Positions 1 to 8,997 of a stretch of DNA of 64,000 nt are shown one piece after another (position 1 is the stretch's first letter; each line of letters begins with the position of its first letter). Where the stretch lies: the NCBI RefSeq assembly GCF_020809045.1, contig NZ_CP078079.1, positions 1,860,001-1,924,000 on the forward strand. Direction: 5' to 3'. The DNA comes from Pseudarthrobacter sp. L1SW (GTDB lineage: Bacteria > Actinomycetota > Actinomycetes > Actinomycetales > Micrococcaceae). A program made the translations under genes and the position numbers. Under the pieces are notes generated by a model. That model did no database searches. It saw nothing but the letters and a program-made list of their open reading frames with translations, and was not told the origin of the DNA.

Positions 1-1
1 C

Positions 2-184
2 CACGAACTCATAAAGGGTGACTGGTGGACTGCGCCGACAACAGCACGCACCGACCTCAGCGGGCGTGTCGAAGTTGAGGGATTCTTCGGCGATTATTCC
101 GTAACCGCCGGCCCAGCCACTGGACGTTTCTCAGTGACAGCCGGACTAGACGCAGTACCTGTTCGGCTCCTTCCCCATGAGTGA
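2..184 (+). CDS. C-terminal fragment of a xylanase-like glycoside hydrolase (partial)
   Basis: The window opens inside a gene; 60 codons remain, ending in TGA at 182-184. The fragment contains WWT, then TT.TD..GRV and GFFGDYSVT. Such a W-T-T-D-x-x-G-x-V-x-x-x-G-F-x-G-D-Y pattern closes many GH10-type or related beta-xylanases and is part of the small beta domain after the barrel, not the active site. No catalytic residue is visible, so the assignment rests only on this tail. The xylose isomerase gene 1.8 kb downstream fits a xylan/xylose theme, but that link is inference. Confidence 0.5.
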   Translation, partial: HELIKGDWWTAPTTARTDLSGRVEVEGFFGDYSVTAGPATGRFSVTAGLDAVPVRLLPHE

Positions 185-702
185 TTCAACTCAAGCCAGG
201 AACTGAAGGGCGGGCGTTTGGCAGTACCGTTCCCGGGCAGCTAAACAGGCTCGACGCCCGGCCTCGACCAGTTCGAATCAGATCGCCTCGGCCAGCCGAC
301 AAGTGTTGACCACGCGGCGGGCAATGACGGCGCGGGGTTCCAAGGCCAACTAACCATGGCGACGTAGTAGCCACGCGGTTCAGAGATCTCCTGGTCGATG
401 GGGGCCGGATGGGACATTGCACCGTTGGTCGCAAATTGGGGGTCCGGAAGGACAGTCCGTGGTCTATGTCATTTTGGAGTACAGCGTGCCAGGCTTCGAG
501 GTTGCGCGTCCTATTGAGGGCATGTCAAAAGGGAGTTGGTGACGAGGCAGTCTTCATCGCTCGGCAAGGACCGGGAGTCGAGCATGTTCGACGGCGGCCG
601 ATTTGGCTTGTGGGTTGCTGGTGGTTGGGAGGGTGATGCGGAGGGAAGCCTCGGTTTCTCTGCCGTGCTCTCCGGGCATGCCACTGCCGGGAAGGTGCAC
701 CG
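185..702. other. Gene-poor stretch with probable decayed coding DNA
   Basis: No open frame here has a credible start and family signature. On the minus strand, roughly 190-400, successive frames read protein-like pieces (for example a stretch with ARRVVNTCRLAEAI, then a stop, then FELVEAGRR) that end at a stop near 186. Broken frames of this kind suggest an old gene disrupted by frameshifts and stops. I cannot name the family. Confidence 0.3.
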
Positions 703-1683
703 TCACTTCACAGGGCCGAAACCCGCGGCAGCGTAGATTCCGTCAATGACCTTCATGTTGAAAAGGCTGTCGGAGCCCTCAGTGAGCACCTCCTGGCCTG
801 ACTGAAGACCATGGACTATGGCCTCGAGTTGGTGGTCGTAGGTCTCAAAGCCTCGTACGGTCCAGATGCGGTCCAGCCTGTTATGGCTCAGGGAGATGGA
901 GTGCCCCCTGGAAGGAAAGACCAGATTCTTGACGACGAGTTTCCCTTGAGTACCCACCACTTCGAGGGATGAGTTCAGGTGCCCGGGCTCTTCCAGCATT
1001 GCTGAGGTGATGAGCGCTGTTGCTCCTGAGGGAAACTCGAGGTCGGCCGCCACGCTCAGGTCCGCGCCAAGGGGGTTGAGCGACCCGCTGGCTCGGACCA
1101 CCGTTGGTTCTTCGCCCATGAACGCCCGCACCCAGTGAACCGGGTAGCAGCCGAGGTCCATCAGCGATCCTCCTCCCAGTCTCGGGTCGTGTCGCAGGGA
1201 CGCGGGATCGAACGGATTCGAGCTGGAAAAGTCTGCGGTCAGCGTCAGAATCTCCCCGAGCGCGCCGGAGGCCTTGACGGCATCGAGTTCCGCGCTTAGG
1301 GGGTGATACCGGTCATGAAAGGCTTCGATGAGGCGGTAACCTGTCGATTGCGCAGCCTCCAGCATTCGTGCAGCCTCATCAGCATTCAGAGCGAAGGGTT
1401 TCTCGCAGAGCACGTGCTTGCCTGCTTCCAAAGCGGCGATCGACCACTTGGCGTGCTCGGAGGGTGGCAACGCGTTATAGACCAAATCAACGCCGGGGTC
1501 GGACATCAAAGCGGAGTAATCGCCGTAGAAACGGCCAATGCGGTGCTGCTCGGCGAACTGCTGTGCAGACTCTGTACGGCGGGAGGCCACCGCGACGACC
1601 TCTACGTCAGTTCGCCGGCTAGCTGGCCGGATGACTGCCGCAGGCGCTATGCCTGCTGCGCCCAAAATTCCGATTCTTAACAC
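703..1683 (-). CDS. Gfo/Idh/MocA family NAD(P)-dependent oxidoreductase
   Basis: A 326-residue protein, normal length for the family. The N-terminal Rossmann fold starts at residue 4 with GILGAAGIAP, and the family's EKP motif is at residues 94-96 (LCEKPFALN), where Lys takes part in catalysis or cofactor binding. The rest is the alpha/beta C-terminal domain with the GGGSLMDLGCYPVHW segment typical of the dimeric dehydrogenases of this family. Members oxidise sugars, inositols or sugar acids at a hydroxyl group. The substrate cannot be read from sequence. It is divergent from the xylose isomerase gene with 269 bases between them, so a role in pentose or sugar-acid use is plausible. It could also be a D-xylose 1-dehydrogenase or a dihydrodiol dehydrogenase-like enzyme. 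Confidence 0.88.
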   Translation of the reverse strand: MLRIGILGAAGIAPAAVIRPASRRTDVEVVAVASRRTESAQQFAEQHRIGRFYGDYSALMSDPGVDLVYNALPPSEHAKWSIAALEAGKHVLCEKPFALNADEAARMLEAAQSTGYRLIEAFHDRYHPLSAELDAVKASGALGEILTLTADFSSSNPFDPASLRHDPRLGGGSLMDLGCYPVHWVRAFMGEEPTVVRASGSLNPLGADLSVAADLEFPSGATALITSAMLEEPGHLNSSLEVVGTQGKLVVKNLVFPSRGHSISLSHNRLDRIWTVRGFETYDHQLEAIVHGLQSGQEVLTEGSDSLFNMKVIDGIYAAAGFGPVK

Positions 1684-1892
1684 TGCAGGTCTCCTTGCCG
1701 CGGCGCCAGGACCCGCAGTCTATTCGGTCAATTTGTACGAGTATCCCTGTCAAGCGGGCGGGTGCCAACCAGACACTGTGGAGCTGCATCTGCCGCTCGC
1801 CGCAAGCCAAGGCAGCGGAACGTCGAGAGGAACAAAACAGCAGCACTGGCGATCCAGCAACGGCCCATTGACCCCAACCCATCCAGCTTATA

Positions 1893-1911
1893 TAGTTCAG
1901 GCGGTAAACTA
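1893..1911. promoter_or_regulatory. Inverted repeat upstream of xylA, candidate XylR operator
   Basis: The 19-base sequence reads TAGTTCA-N5-TAAACTA, with arms TAGTTyA and TrAACTA that are perfect apart from one pyrimidine/purine choice. It lies 42 bases upstream of the xylA start codon in the divergent region shared with the oxidoreductase gene. ROK-family XylR repressors bind A/T-rich dyads of similar shape in front of xylose genes. No xylR gene is in the window, so the regulator assignment is inference. Confidence 0.45.
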
Positions 1912-1952
1912 AAGCTTGAACGACGGCGATCTCACGAGTGCAAGGACGCATC

Positions 1953-3140
1953 ATGGCTATTTCCCCTACCCCTGCTGACAAGTTCACCTTCGGCCTCTGG
2001 ACTGTGGGCTGGACCGGCGCGGACCCGTTTGGTGTCGCGACCCGTGCCGCCCTGGACCCCGTCGAGGCGGTGCACCGCCTGGCCGAGCTGGGCGCGTACG
2101 GCATCACGTTCCACGACAACGACCTGGTTCCGTTCGACGCCAGCGCCTCGGAGCGGGACCTGATCCTGAAGAACTTCAAGGCAGCCCTGGCCGAGACCGG
2201 CCTGAGGGTGCCCATGGTGACCACCAACCTCTTCAGCCACCCGGTCTTCAAGGACGGCGGCTTCACCTCTAACGACCGCTCGATCCGCCGCTTCGCCCTG
2301 GCCAAGGTGCTGCGCAACATCGATTCGGCCGCCGAGTTCGGTGCCGAAACCTTTGTGATGTGGGGCGGGCGTGAAGGCAGCGAATACGACGGCTCGAAGG
2401 ACCTCGCCGCCGCGCTGGACCGGATGAAGGAAGGCGTGGACACCGCCGCGGCCTACATCAAGGACAAGGGCTACAACCTGCGTATCGCCCTGGAGCCCAA
2501 GCCCAACGAACCCCGCGGCGACATCTTCCTCCCCACCGTCGGGCACGGCCTGGCGTTTATCGCCCAGCTCGAGCACGGCGACATCGTGGGCCTGAACCCC
2601 GAAACGGGGCACGAGCAGATGGCCGGGCTGAACTTCACCCACGGCATCGCCCAGGCGCTCTGGGCCGGCAAGCTCTTCCACATCGACCTCAACGGCCAGC
2701 GCGGCATCAAGTACGACCAGGACCTCGTCTTCGGCCACGGCGACCTCACCAGCGCCTTCTTCACCGTGGACCTGCTCGAAAACGGCTTCCCCGGCGGCGG
2801 CCCCCGGTACGAGGGTCCCCGGCACTTCGACTACAAGCCCTCCCGCACCGACGGCTACGACGGCGTCTGGGAATCAGCCAAGGCCAACATGGCCACCTAC
2901 CTGCTCCTCAAGGAACGCGCCCTCGCCTTCCGCGCAGACCCCGAAGTCCAGGAAGCCCTGGCCACCTCCGGCGTCTTCGAACTCGGCGAAAGCACCCTCG
3001 CCGCCGGTGAAACCACCGCGGACCTGCTCGCGGACGCCACCGCCTTCGAGGACTTCAACGTCGACAAGGCCGCCGAACGCTCATTCGCGTTCGTCCGCCT
3101 CAACCAGCTCGCCATCGAACACCTCCTCAACGCCCGCTAA
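1953..3140 (+). CDS. xylA: Xylose isomerase
   Basis: Converts D-xylose to D-xylulose in the cytosol (also glucose to fructose), using two divalent metal ions. The 395-residue chain has the length of actinobacterial class I enzymes. Visible hallmarks are [10 protein letters not shown] near the N terminus, the catalytic pair His54 and Asp57 in [14 protein letters not shown] around residue 135, and the metal ligand motif [10 protein letters not shown] near 181. The ATG at 1953 is preferred to an in-frame GTG at 1938 because AAGGA at 1942-1946 is a well-spaced ribosome binding site for the ATG and would lie inside the longer version. No xylulokinase gene follows; the next 240 bases look degenerate. 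Expression is probably xylose-controlled through the dyad at 1893-1911. Confidence 0.97.
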   Translation: MAISPTPADKFTFGLWTVGWTGADPFGVATRAALDPVEAVHRLAELGAYGITFHDNDLVPFDASASERDLILKNFKAALAETGLRVPMVTTNLFSHPVFKDGGFTSNDRSIRRFALAKVLRNIDSAAEFGAETFVMWGGREGSEYDGSKDLAAALDRMKEGVDTAAAYIKDKGYNLRIALEPKPNEPRGDIFLPTVGHGLAFIAQLEHGDIVGLNPETGHEQMAGLNFTHGIAQALWAGKLFHIDLNGQRGIKYDQDLVFGHGDLTSAFFTVDLLENGFPGGGPRYEGPRHFDYKPSRTDGYDGVWESAKANMATYLLLKERALAFRADPEVQEALATSGVFELGESTLAAGETTADLLADATAFEDFNVDKAAERSFAFVRLNQLAIEHLLNAR

Positions 3141-3383
3141 CCCCTCCGTCATGCGCTACCCGTGGGCAGCGCCGCAGGAGGCCTCGCCGGCACTACCGCA
3201 GCAGTATCGGTGGTCTGCCTGGACAGCGACGGCCAGGCCGTCCCGGCCCACACAGCTATTCAACGACATTGGTAGCTCCCGAGGCATCCTGGAACCGATC
3301 AGGAAGGCCTGCGACGAGAACCAGCTGAGGGTGCGGGAGGCACACTCATCCCTGCACAAACCCGAACCCATCTAGGAGACAAC
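3141..3383 (+). other. Probable gene remnant between xylA and the SDR gene
   Basis: About 240 bases without an intact gene. One frame from 3162 reads GSAAGGLAGTTAAVSVVCLD, and another frame ending at the TAG near 3375 reads LEPIRKACDENQLRVREAHS. Both look like real protein but are in different frames and lack a start, so this is best explained as the decayed remnant of one or two genes. Families were not recognised. Xylulokinase would be expected here in related genomes, but the pieces are too short to claim it. Confidence 0.3.
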
Positions 3384-4268
3384 ATGAAGGTCCTTATCAC
3401 TGGCGCTCATGGAAAGGTCGGTCGTGCCACCACCCAGGCGATGATCGACGCCGGACACGAAGTACTCACCACCGATCTGACTCGTCCCGGCTATGAGCGC
3501 AAGCCTGAGGGCACCCCGAGGTACACGATGGCGGACCTCACCGACGCAGGGGAGGCCTACGCCGTCGTTCGCGGAGCGGATGCCGTCGTACACGTCGCTG
3601 CCATCCCAGAACCGACTGGTCATCCGCCTCACGTGGTCTTCCAAACCAATATCATGGCGACCTTCAATGTTCTTGAGGCCGCCATCCGATTTGGCGTGAA
3701 GCGCTTCGTTTACATCTCCAGTGAGACGGTCCCGGGGTTCTTCTTTCCCGAGCGCGATTTCCTCCCTGACTACGCACCCGTGGACGAGGAGCACCCGATC
3801 CGCCCGCAGGACCCTTATGCGCTCTCCAAGCACTTCGGTGAGCAGCTCATGGACGCCGCAATCGCCCGCTCTGACATCCGCTGCATTTCCATTCGACCCA
3901 GCTGGGTCCAATTCGAGGACAACTACGAGACAAACCTCGGACCGCAGGTCCGCGACCCCTCGGTCCTAAGCCCCAACCTGTGGAGCTACATCGATGTCTA
4001 CGACCTCGCCGACGCCATCGTCCTGGCTACCGGGTCAGACCTGCCCGGACACGAGGTCTTCTACATCGCTTCCCCTGACAATGTGGGTGGCTATGACTTC
4101 GCCGAGGTTCTGAACAAGTACTACGGCGACTCAATCGAACTGCGCGAATTATGGCGTACCGATGCTTCGGGGATCTCGAGCGCCAAAGCGCAACGGATGC
4201 TGGGCTGGACGCCGAAGCGATCCTGGCGCGACTACCTTGATGCGGAAGGACATAGCCTCAACCCGTAA
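3384..4268 (+). CDS. NAD-dependent epimerase/dehydratase-type SDR (uronate-dehydrogenase-like)
   Basis: A 294-residue extended short-chain dehydrogenase. The nucleotide-binding motif GAHGKVG is at residues 7-13, followed by ADLTD after the second strand. The catalytic Ser is near 113 (YISSE), and the YxxxK pair is Tyr145 and Lys149 (PYALSKH). The length and the simple C-terminal domain fit the NAD-dependent epimerase/dehydratase group, including uronate dehydrogenases and UDP-glucose 4-epimerase relatives. A good ribosome binding site (TAGGAGAC) lies 7 bases before the ATG. The next feature downstream is a strong hairpin terminator, so this gene ends a transcription unit. Substrate unproven; sugar acid or nucleotide sugar are the likely options. 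Confidence 0.85.
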   Translation: MKVLITGAHGKVGRATTQAMIDAGHEVLTTDLTRPGYERKPEGTPRYTMADLTDAGEAYAVVRGADAVVHVAAIPEPTGHPPHVVFQTNIMATFNVLEAAIRFGVKRFVYISSETVPGFFFPERDFLPDYAPVDEEHPIRPQDPYALSKHFGEQLMDAAIARSDIRCISIRPSWVQFEDNYETNLGPQVRDPSVLSPNLWSYIDVYDLADAIVLATGSDLPGHEVFYIASPDNVGGYDFAEVLNKYYGDSIELRELWRTDASGISSAKAQRMLGWTPKRSWRDYLDAEGHSLNP

Positions 4269-4274
4269 CACCAC

Positions 4275-4307
4275 AGGGAAAGGGCGAGCTGCTCCCGCCC
4301 TTTCCCT
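4275..4307 (+). terminator. Hairpin terminator after the SDR gene
   Basis: Arms AGGGAAAGGGCG (4275-4286) and CGCCCTTTCCCT (4296-4307) pair perfectly over 12 base pairs around a 9-base loop, 7 bases after the stop codon. The run after the stem is CTC-rich rather than a pure T tract, as is common in high-GC actinobacteria. Confidence 0.8.
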
Positions 4308-4607
4308 CTCACATGCGCTGGTCAGCTCTGGGACTGTCGCATGACCGGTGTGGGGCGCGGCCGGCGCAGGTGATGCCAGTGACGCCGCGCCCGCCGCATG
4401 CGGAATTGCTGACCCGCCTCGAGGACGCGCTTTGGGTCGTTGACCGGTATGGCTTCCAAGTTCGTGACGTCGGCCTGCTGGTGGTACTTGGCGGAGGATC
4501 AAGCGGAGGTTCGGCATTGCCGGTCCCTAAATTTGGACGGGTCGTGATTCATTGAGGCGGCGCGCCTGGACAGCCGCATATGCTCTTCGAATACCACGAA
4601 CGATTGG
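4308..4607. other. Gene-poor stretch before the dehydrogenase gene
   Basis: Three hundred bases with one 80-codon open frame (4313-4555, plus strand) that has no ribosome binding site and no recognisable motif. It may be decayed coding DNA. No convincing promoter or operator is visible. Confidence 0.3.
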
Positions 4608-5666
4608 ATGTGCATGAGCCGCAGTTATGTTATCGATGCGATTCCCGGTGACGGCATTGGCGTGGATGTCACCGACGTCGCGATGCAGTGCGTCGACGCT
4701 GTCGCGGGTATCTACGACTTCGACGTCCGGTGGCGGGTCCGCGACTGGAACAGCCACCTGTACCGCAAGGCGGGCCGCATGATGCCTGTCGACGGAATAG
4801 AGCAGTTGAGCAGCGGTGATGGCATCTACCTGGGAGCCGTCGGGACACCGGATGTGCCCGACGACGTCACCCTCTGGGGGCTACTGATCCCCATCCGCCG
4901 GGAGTTTGACCAGTACATCAACCTCCGGCCCATGCGGTTGCTGCCCGGCGTTGTCGGTGCCATGCCCGGCATCGAGGACCTGGACATCGTAGTGGTACGG
5001 GAGAACGTTGAAGGCGAGTACTCCCAGATCGGAGGAAGGTTCGGCGCCGGAACCGACGGCGAGTTCGCGGTTCAGGAGAGCGTCTTCACCAGGCGCGGCA
5101 TCGCCCGGGCGGCGCACTATGCCGCCAACGTTGCCCGCGAACGCGACGGTCGGCTGGTCTCTGCAACAAAGTCCAACGGCATCATCCACACCATGCCGTT
5201 CTGGGATGAAGTGGTGGCGGAGACGGTCAAGGCGTTCCCCGGCGTCGTCGTCGAAAAGGTGCTCATTGACGCGCTGGCGGCACGGTTGGTGATGAAGCCG
5301 ACGAGCATCCGGACCATCGTTGCGTCGAACCTGTTCGGGGACATTCTCTCGGACCTCGTAGCTGGTGTGGCCGGGTCCATCGGCATTGCACCCAGCGCCA
5401 ACCTCAACCCGGAGCGGCGGCACCCGTCGATGTTCGAACCCGTGCACGGCTCTGCTCCGGACATTGCCGGCAAGGGCATCGCCAATCCGGTAGGCGCTCT
5501 GTGGGCCGCGGCAATGATGCTCGACCACCTCGGTGAGGCGGAGGCCGCCCGGTCCCTGACTTTGGCTTTTGAGGGCACGCTCGCAGACGGCACTGCTACG
5601 CCGGACCTGAAGGGCACCGCCACCACTGCGGAGTTCGCAGCCGCAGTGCTGTCGCGGCTGTCCTAG
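4608..5666 (+). CDS. Tartrate / D-malate dehydrogenase-type (isocitrate/isopropylmalate family) decarboxylating dehydrogenase
   Basis: A 352-residue beta-decarboxylating dehydrogenase. It begins with the family signature PGDGIG, has LPIRREFDQYINLRP-type substrate loop residues (Arg-rich helix near 95-115), VVRENVEGEYS near 130, TKSNG near 190, and the metal-binding segment SNLFGDILSDL near 240. The YRKAGRMMP element near residue 50 favours the tartrate dehydrogenase/D-malate dehydrogenase branch over LeuB. These enzymes oxidise tartrate or D-malate with NAD and need Mn or Mg and K. Two ATG codons (4608 and 4614) are possible and neither has a strong ribosome binding site. It stands alone, with gene-poor DNA on both sides. 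Confidence 0.85.
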   Translation: MCMSRSYVIDAIPGDGIGVDVTDVAMQCVDAVAGIYDFDVRWRVRDWNSHLYRKAGRMMPVDGIEQLSSGDGIYLGAVGTPDVPDDVTLWGLLIPIRREFDQYINLRPMRLLPGVVGAMPGIEDLDIVVVRENVEGEYSQIGGRFGAGTDGEFAVQESVFTRRGIARAAHYAANVARERDGRLVSATKSNGIIHTMPFWDEVVAETVKAFPGVVVEKVLIDALAARLVMKPTSIRTIVASNLFGDILSDLVAGVAGSIGIAPSANLNPERRHPSMFEPVHGSAPDIAGKGIANPVGALWAAAMMLDHLGEAEAARSLTLAFEGTLADGTATPDLKGTATTAEFAAAVLSRLS

Positions 5667-6120
5667 GCAACTACCTGGCGCAAACGCTTCTCAGGACGGC
5701 ATGCGATCAGCGAGGCCGCCGCCCTGTCTGCGGCCACCACCGCTGCGAGGGCCCATCCAACGGCCGGACTGAACTCGGAGAAGACGACCCCGGACATGTG
5801 CCGGTCACCCTCAGGGAACATGGGTTTGATCGTTCCAGAACCTTGTCCTCCCGGCGCCATCACTGCCGGCGGTCCTGCGCCATCATGCCAAACCGGTGCC
5901 TGTTCATGTGGGACGACAGGGAGTCTCTCGGGACGTTAAGAGGCGCTTTTACCACCCGTGTGGAGATGGCCGACCTTGCTTTTTCGAGGGTGCCGTCCGC
6001 CAAGCCCTCGTCACCTGATCTGAGCCCCATCTTCACCCGCGGATCCACCGGCAGCAAGTGAAACGCCACATAGGGCATTCCGCACTTGAATGCTGTCCGG
6101 CTTTATACAGTAGGAAGCGG
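5667..6120. other. Gene-poor stretch with a possible gene remnant
   Basis: About 450 bases. On the minus strand, 5663-5863 codes for 66 residues ending in SPAVGWALAAVVAADRAAA and a basic tail; it resembles the C-terminal end of a larger enzyme and overlaps the end of the dehydrogenase gene by 4 bases. A second minus-strand frame spans 5860-6078. Neither has a family signature or ribosome binding site. I read this as decayed DNA. Confidence 0.3.
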
Positions 6121-7536
6121 CTAGGCATCGATCACCAAGTCGGTCCGTGCGGTGGAGCAGCACGGCAGGAACTTGCCTGCATCGATTTCGCGCGCCCGAA
6201 TCCCGCCCTGGTGGTTCATCTCGACCTCCCCGGAAAGCTTGACAACCTTGCAGGAGCCGCACATGCCTTCCTTGCAGTTCGCGCCGATTCTGACTCCCGC
6301 GCGCTGCGCCACTCCAAGGATGTGTTCGTCGGGGTCCACCCGCACATTGATGCCCGTGCGAAGGAAGGACAGGGTGAGGCTTCCCGTTCCCACGGTGTTG
6401 AAGCTTGAGGCATCGGGAGTCCCCGCTTCCGCCGGTGCGTCCGAGGTGCTATCGGGGGCCGGTGCTTCCGGGTCGACGGTTTCCAGCGGCAGCCCCGTGG
6501 CCTGCAAGGTTCCCCCGGCGTCGTAGCCGGGCTCGTAGAGCCCGAACGCGCTGGGCTGGCTTTCATAGTATTCCTCGGCGGAATCGGCGATTTCCTCGGC
6601 GATTTCCTCCGCGATGTCCGATGCAAGCGCGATCTCTGCCTGGTATTCAAGGAGCATCTTGCGGTCTCCCGAGAAGAATTCCATGTAAATGGAGGTGTCA
6701 TCGACACCCACCTTCTTGAGGAGTTCGGTGGCTGTGTTCAGGTAACCCTCCGGGCCGCAGGCATAGACCTGGCGGCCGTTGGCGTCGGGGGCGACCTCGT
6801 CGAGCATCGCCGTCGTCAGCCTTCCCCTGAGCCCCTCCCATCCCTCGGGCTTGCTGCGGTCGCCCAGGGAGTAGAAGACCTTGATGCGGGAGTCCACGGA
6901 GGCGATGTAGGCCAACTCCTGGTGGAAGGCAAATTCTCCTGCCTCCGCCCCGTGGTAAAGCACCACGACATTCGCCTGTCCCGGCAGGGAGTGGATTGTC
7001 CGCACCATGGACATGATCGGAGTGATGCCTGCGCCGGCGGCCAGCAAGAGGTACCGTGCCCGCCGGTCGGCGTCGGGCAGGTGGAAGGCTCCAACGGGAC
7101 CCAGCATGTCCAGGACGGTGCCGGGTTTGACGTTCTCGTGCACCCACGGTGAGACCAGTCCCGTGTGGTCACGCTTGACTGTGATGTTGAAGGTCCAGGG
7201 CTTAGTGGGCGAACTGGACAGCGAGTAGCTGCGGTCCACCGGATCCTGGTCCTCGCCGTTCACGGGAAAGGCGATATTCACGTACTGCCCTGCGCGGAAC
7301 GCCAAGGGCGCACCGTCGCAGCGGCGGAACACGAAAGTCATCATGCCGCCAGCCTCGGGTACGGTCTCGACACATTCGGCCATGAACTCCTGGGGATGCC
7401 ACGGACCCAATGCGCGGGCGGCGCGGGCAGGTGCCTCGGTGCTGCCCATCACCCTGTTCCACGGCATCTCCAGACCGCGAATGCGCTGTGGTTCGGGGGC
7501 TTCCTGGATGGTCATCTCAGTAAGGAGTTCGGTCAT
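6121..7536 (-). CDS. Flavin/NADH reductase with C-terminal plant-type 2Fe-2S ferredoxin domain (GbcB-like)
   Basis: The electron-transfer partner of the Rieske oxygenase encoded just upstream. The 471 residues contain an FAD-binding barrel (DRSYSLSS near 117), an NAD-binding domain starting with GAGITPIMSM near 175, and a C-terminal ferredoxin domain with Cys ligands in ANCKEGMCGSC and LPCCS. Between the reductase and ferredoxin parts is an unusual acidic, low-complexity linker of about 100 residues (DIAEEIAEEIADSAEE, then Pro/Ala/Asp-rich), which makes it longer than typical GbcB proteins (about 370). The start is set at 7536 because ATGA overlaps the stop codon of the oxygenase gene, meaning translational coupling. 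An in-frame start at 7650 would lie deep inside the oxygenase gene. The role in glycine betaine or stachydrine demethylation is inference. Confidence 0.9.
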   Translation of the reverse strand: MTELLTEMTIQEAPEPQRIRGLEMPWNRVMGSTEAPARAARALGPWHPQEFMAECVETVPEAGGMMTFVFRRCDGAPLAFRAGQYVNIAFPVNGEDQDPVDRSYSLSSSPTKPWTFNITVKRDHTGLVSPWVHENVKPGTVLDMLGPVGAFHLPDADRRARYLLLAAGAGITPIMSMVRTIHSLPGQANVVVLYHGAEAGEFAFHQELAYIASVDSRIKVFYSLGDRSKPEGWEGLRGRLTTAMLDEVAPDANGRQVYACGPEGYLNTATELLKKVGVDDTSIYMEFFSGDRKMLLEYQAEIALASDIAEEIAEEIADSAEEYYESQPSAFGLYEPGYDAGGTLQATGLPLETVDPEAPAPDSTSDAPAEAGTPDASSFNTVGTGSLTLSFLRTGINVRVDPDEHILGVAQRAGVRIGANCKEGMCGSCKVVKLSGEVEMNHQGGIRAREIDAGKFLPCCSTARTDLVIDA

Positions 7537-8837
7537 GCCAAGTGCTCCTGAACGCGCTGCACGTACCAGTTGATGAATGCTTCCACCTGGTATTCGCTCT
7601 TCATGTACGGGCCGGGCTGGTAGGCGGGGCTGCCGGCACCCTGCTGGCACAGCTCCACGAACGCCTTGTCCTGCAGGTTTGTCTGCTTCCAGGTGTAGGT
7701 GAGTTTTTCCAGATCGTAATCGACGCCTTCTTCGGCGTCGTCAGCCACCAGCCAGGTGGTGCGTACGAGGCTCTGGTGTTCGTTGATGGGGAAGACCCCG
7801 AACGTGATGACGTGGTCGCCGAGGAAATGGAACCAGCTGTTGGGCTGGAGGTGCATCGAGCAGCGGCCAAGGCGGAAGTCCGGCAAGTCACCGAGCAGCT
7901 TCTTGGAAAGCCGGCGCCCATCGGGTGAGAACGATTCGCCGTCACCGTCAAGAGCTTCCCGCGAGATACGGATTCCCGCTATGCGTGTATCGAGTTCCTC
8001 GACGACCTCGTAGGGAAGGCCATAGCGGCGGCAACGCTCCTCGAGCGAGGACTGTGATTCCTTATTCCGGTCCCACACTTCCTCAAGATGGGCCGGGATC
8101 AGGCCCTCCGTCAGGCCCCAGGTGGGGAAGAGGGAACAGGCGAGCTCAGGGTGGCCGTCGCAGTGGTAGCACTCACGGTTGTTCTCCATGACGAGCTTCC
8201 AGTTGCCCTCTTCGATGATGTTCTGCTGGTAGGCAATTTTCGTCTTCGATAGATCGTGGGGGGCGAGGTAGGGCTCAAAGATCTTTGAGGTTTCGTCGAA
8301 GTCCGTCGGCGGCTCATCAGCAATGCACACGAAGATGAGGCCGGCGACCTCGCGGCCGTGGGCGCGCTTGAGGCCGAAGCAGCTCTTGTCGAACTTCGCT
8401 TCTCCCGGTGCCGAGGCGTGGATCAGATCGCCGCTGGGTGAGTAGGTCCAGGAGTGGTAGCCGCACACCAGGTTTCCCGTTGACCCCGCGGATTCAGTCA
8501 GGACGCGGGCGCCGCGGTGTCGGCACACGTTGTGCAGGACGTTCACGCCGCCGTCGTCGTTGCGCAGCACGATCAGGGAGTAGGGCCCGTAGTCGACGGT
8601 GACGTAGTCGCCCGGCTCCGGGAGTTCGGCAGTGCTGGCGGCAAAGATCCAGTGTTGGCCAAAGATGGCCTCCATGTCGATTTTGAAAATAGCCGGCTCT
8701 GTGTAGAACGGGGCATCGAGGGAATATCCCTTGCGCCGGAAAGTGAACAGTTCGGTGATTTCCGCCAGCTGCTCCGCAGGCAATGATGAAGCGAGTTTTC
8801 CGCGTGAGTTGAGGGGAACGTTTACTGAAACAGACAT
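7533..8837 (-). CDS. Rieske 2Fe-2S oxygenase, catalytic subunit (GbcA-like)
   Basis: A 434-residue non-haem iron oxygenase. The N-terminal Rieske domain has ligands Cys105, His107 (CRHRGA) and Cys125, His128 (CGYHSW). The catalytic domain carries the mononuclear iron motif ENNRECYHCDGH with His225 and His229. The family includes glycine betaine monooxygenase (GbcA), stachydrine and carnitine oxygenases and aromatic-ring dioxygenases; the YHCDGHPEL form and the pairing with a reductase-ferredoxin fusion favour N-demethylation of a betaine. First gene of a two-gene unit, overlapping the reductase by 4 bases, and divergent from a LysR regulator. Substrate is inference. Confidence 0.92.
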   Translation of the reverse strand: MSVSVNVPLNSRGKLASSLPAEQLAEITELFTFRRKGYSLDAPFYTEPAIFKIDMEAIFGQHWIFAASTAELPEPGDYVTVDYGPYSLIVLRNDDGGVNVLHNVCRHRGARVLTESAGSTGNLVCGYHSWTYSPSGDLIHASAPGEAKFDKSCFGLKRAHGREVAGLIFVCIADEPPTDFDETSKIFEPYLAPHDLSKTKIAYQQNIIEEGNWKLVMENNRECYHCDGHPELACSLFPTWGLTEGLIPAHLEEVWDRNKESQSSLEERCRRYGLPYEVVEELDTRIAGIRISREALDGDGESFSPDGRRLSKKLLGDLPDFRLGRCSMHLQPNSWFHFLGDHVITFGVFPINEHQSLVRTTWLVADDAEEGVDYDLEKLTYTWKQTNLQDKAFVELCQQGAGSPAYQPGPYMKSEYQVEAFINWYVQRVQEHLA

Positions 8838-8982
8838 GGGTTTCCTCCCGGGAGGGCTGGGTAAGTGCGCGATTCGGGGAGTGCCCGGGTTGGCGGGCGC
8901 AACCGGATCCTCGAGAACTTTGTAGTCAAGAGATTAGGGATGTCCGGCCTGCAACAAAAGCGCAAGATTTGGGAGATAACAG

Positions 8983-8997
8983 TGCACAATAGGTGCA
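8983..8997. promoter_or_regulatory. Inverted repeat TGCAC-N5-GTGCA at the LysR start codon
   Basis: TGCAC (8983-8987) and GTGCA (8993-8997) form a perfect 5+5 dyad across 5 bases, inside the 159-base divergent region between the oxygenase gene and the LysR gene. The right arm includes the A of the LysR start codon. This size and position fit a LysR-type binding site with autorepression. No experiment supports it. Confidence 0.4.
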
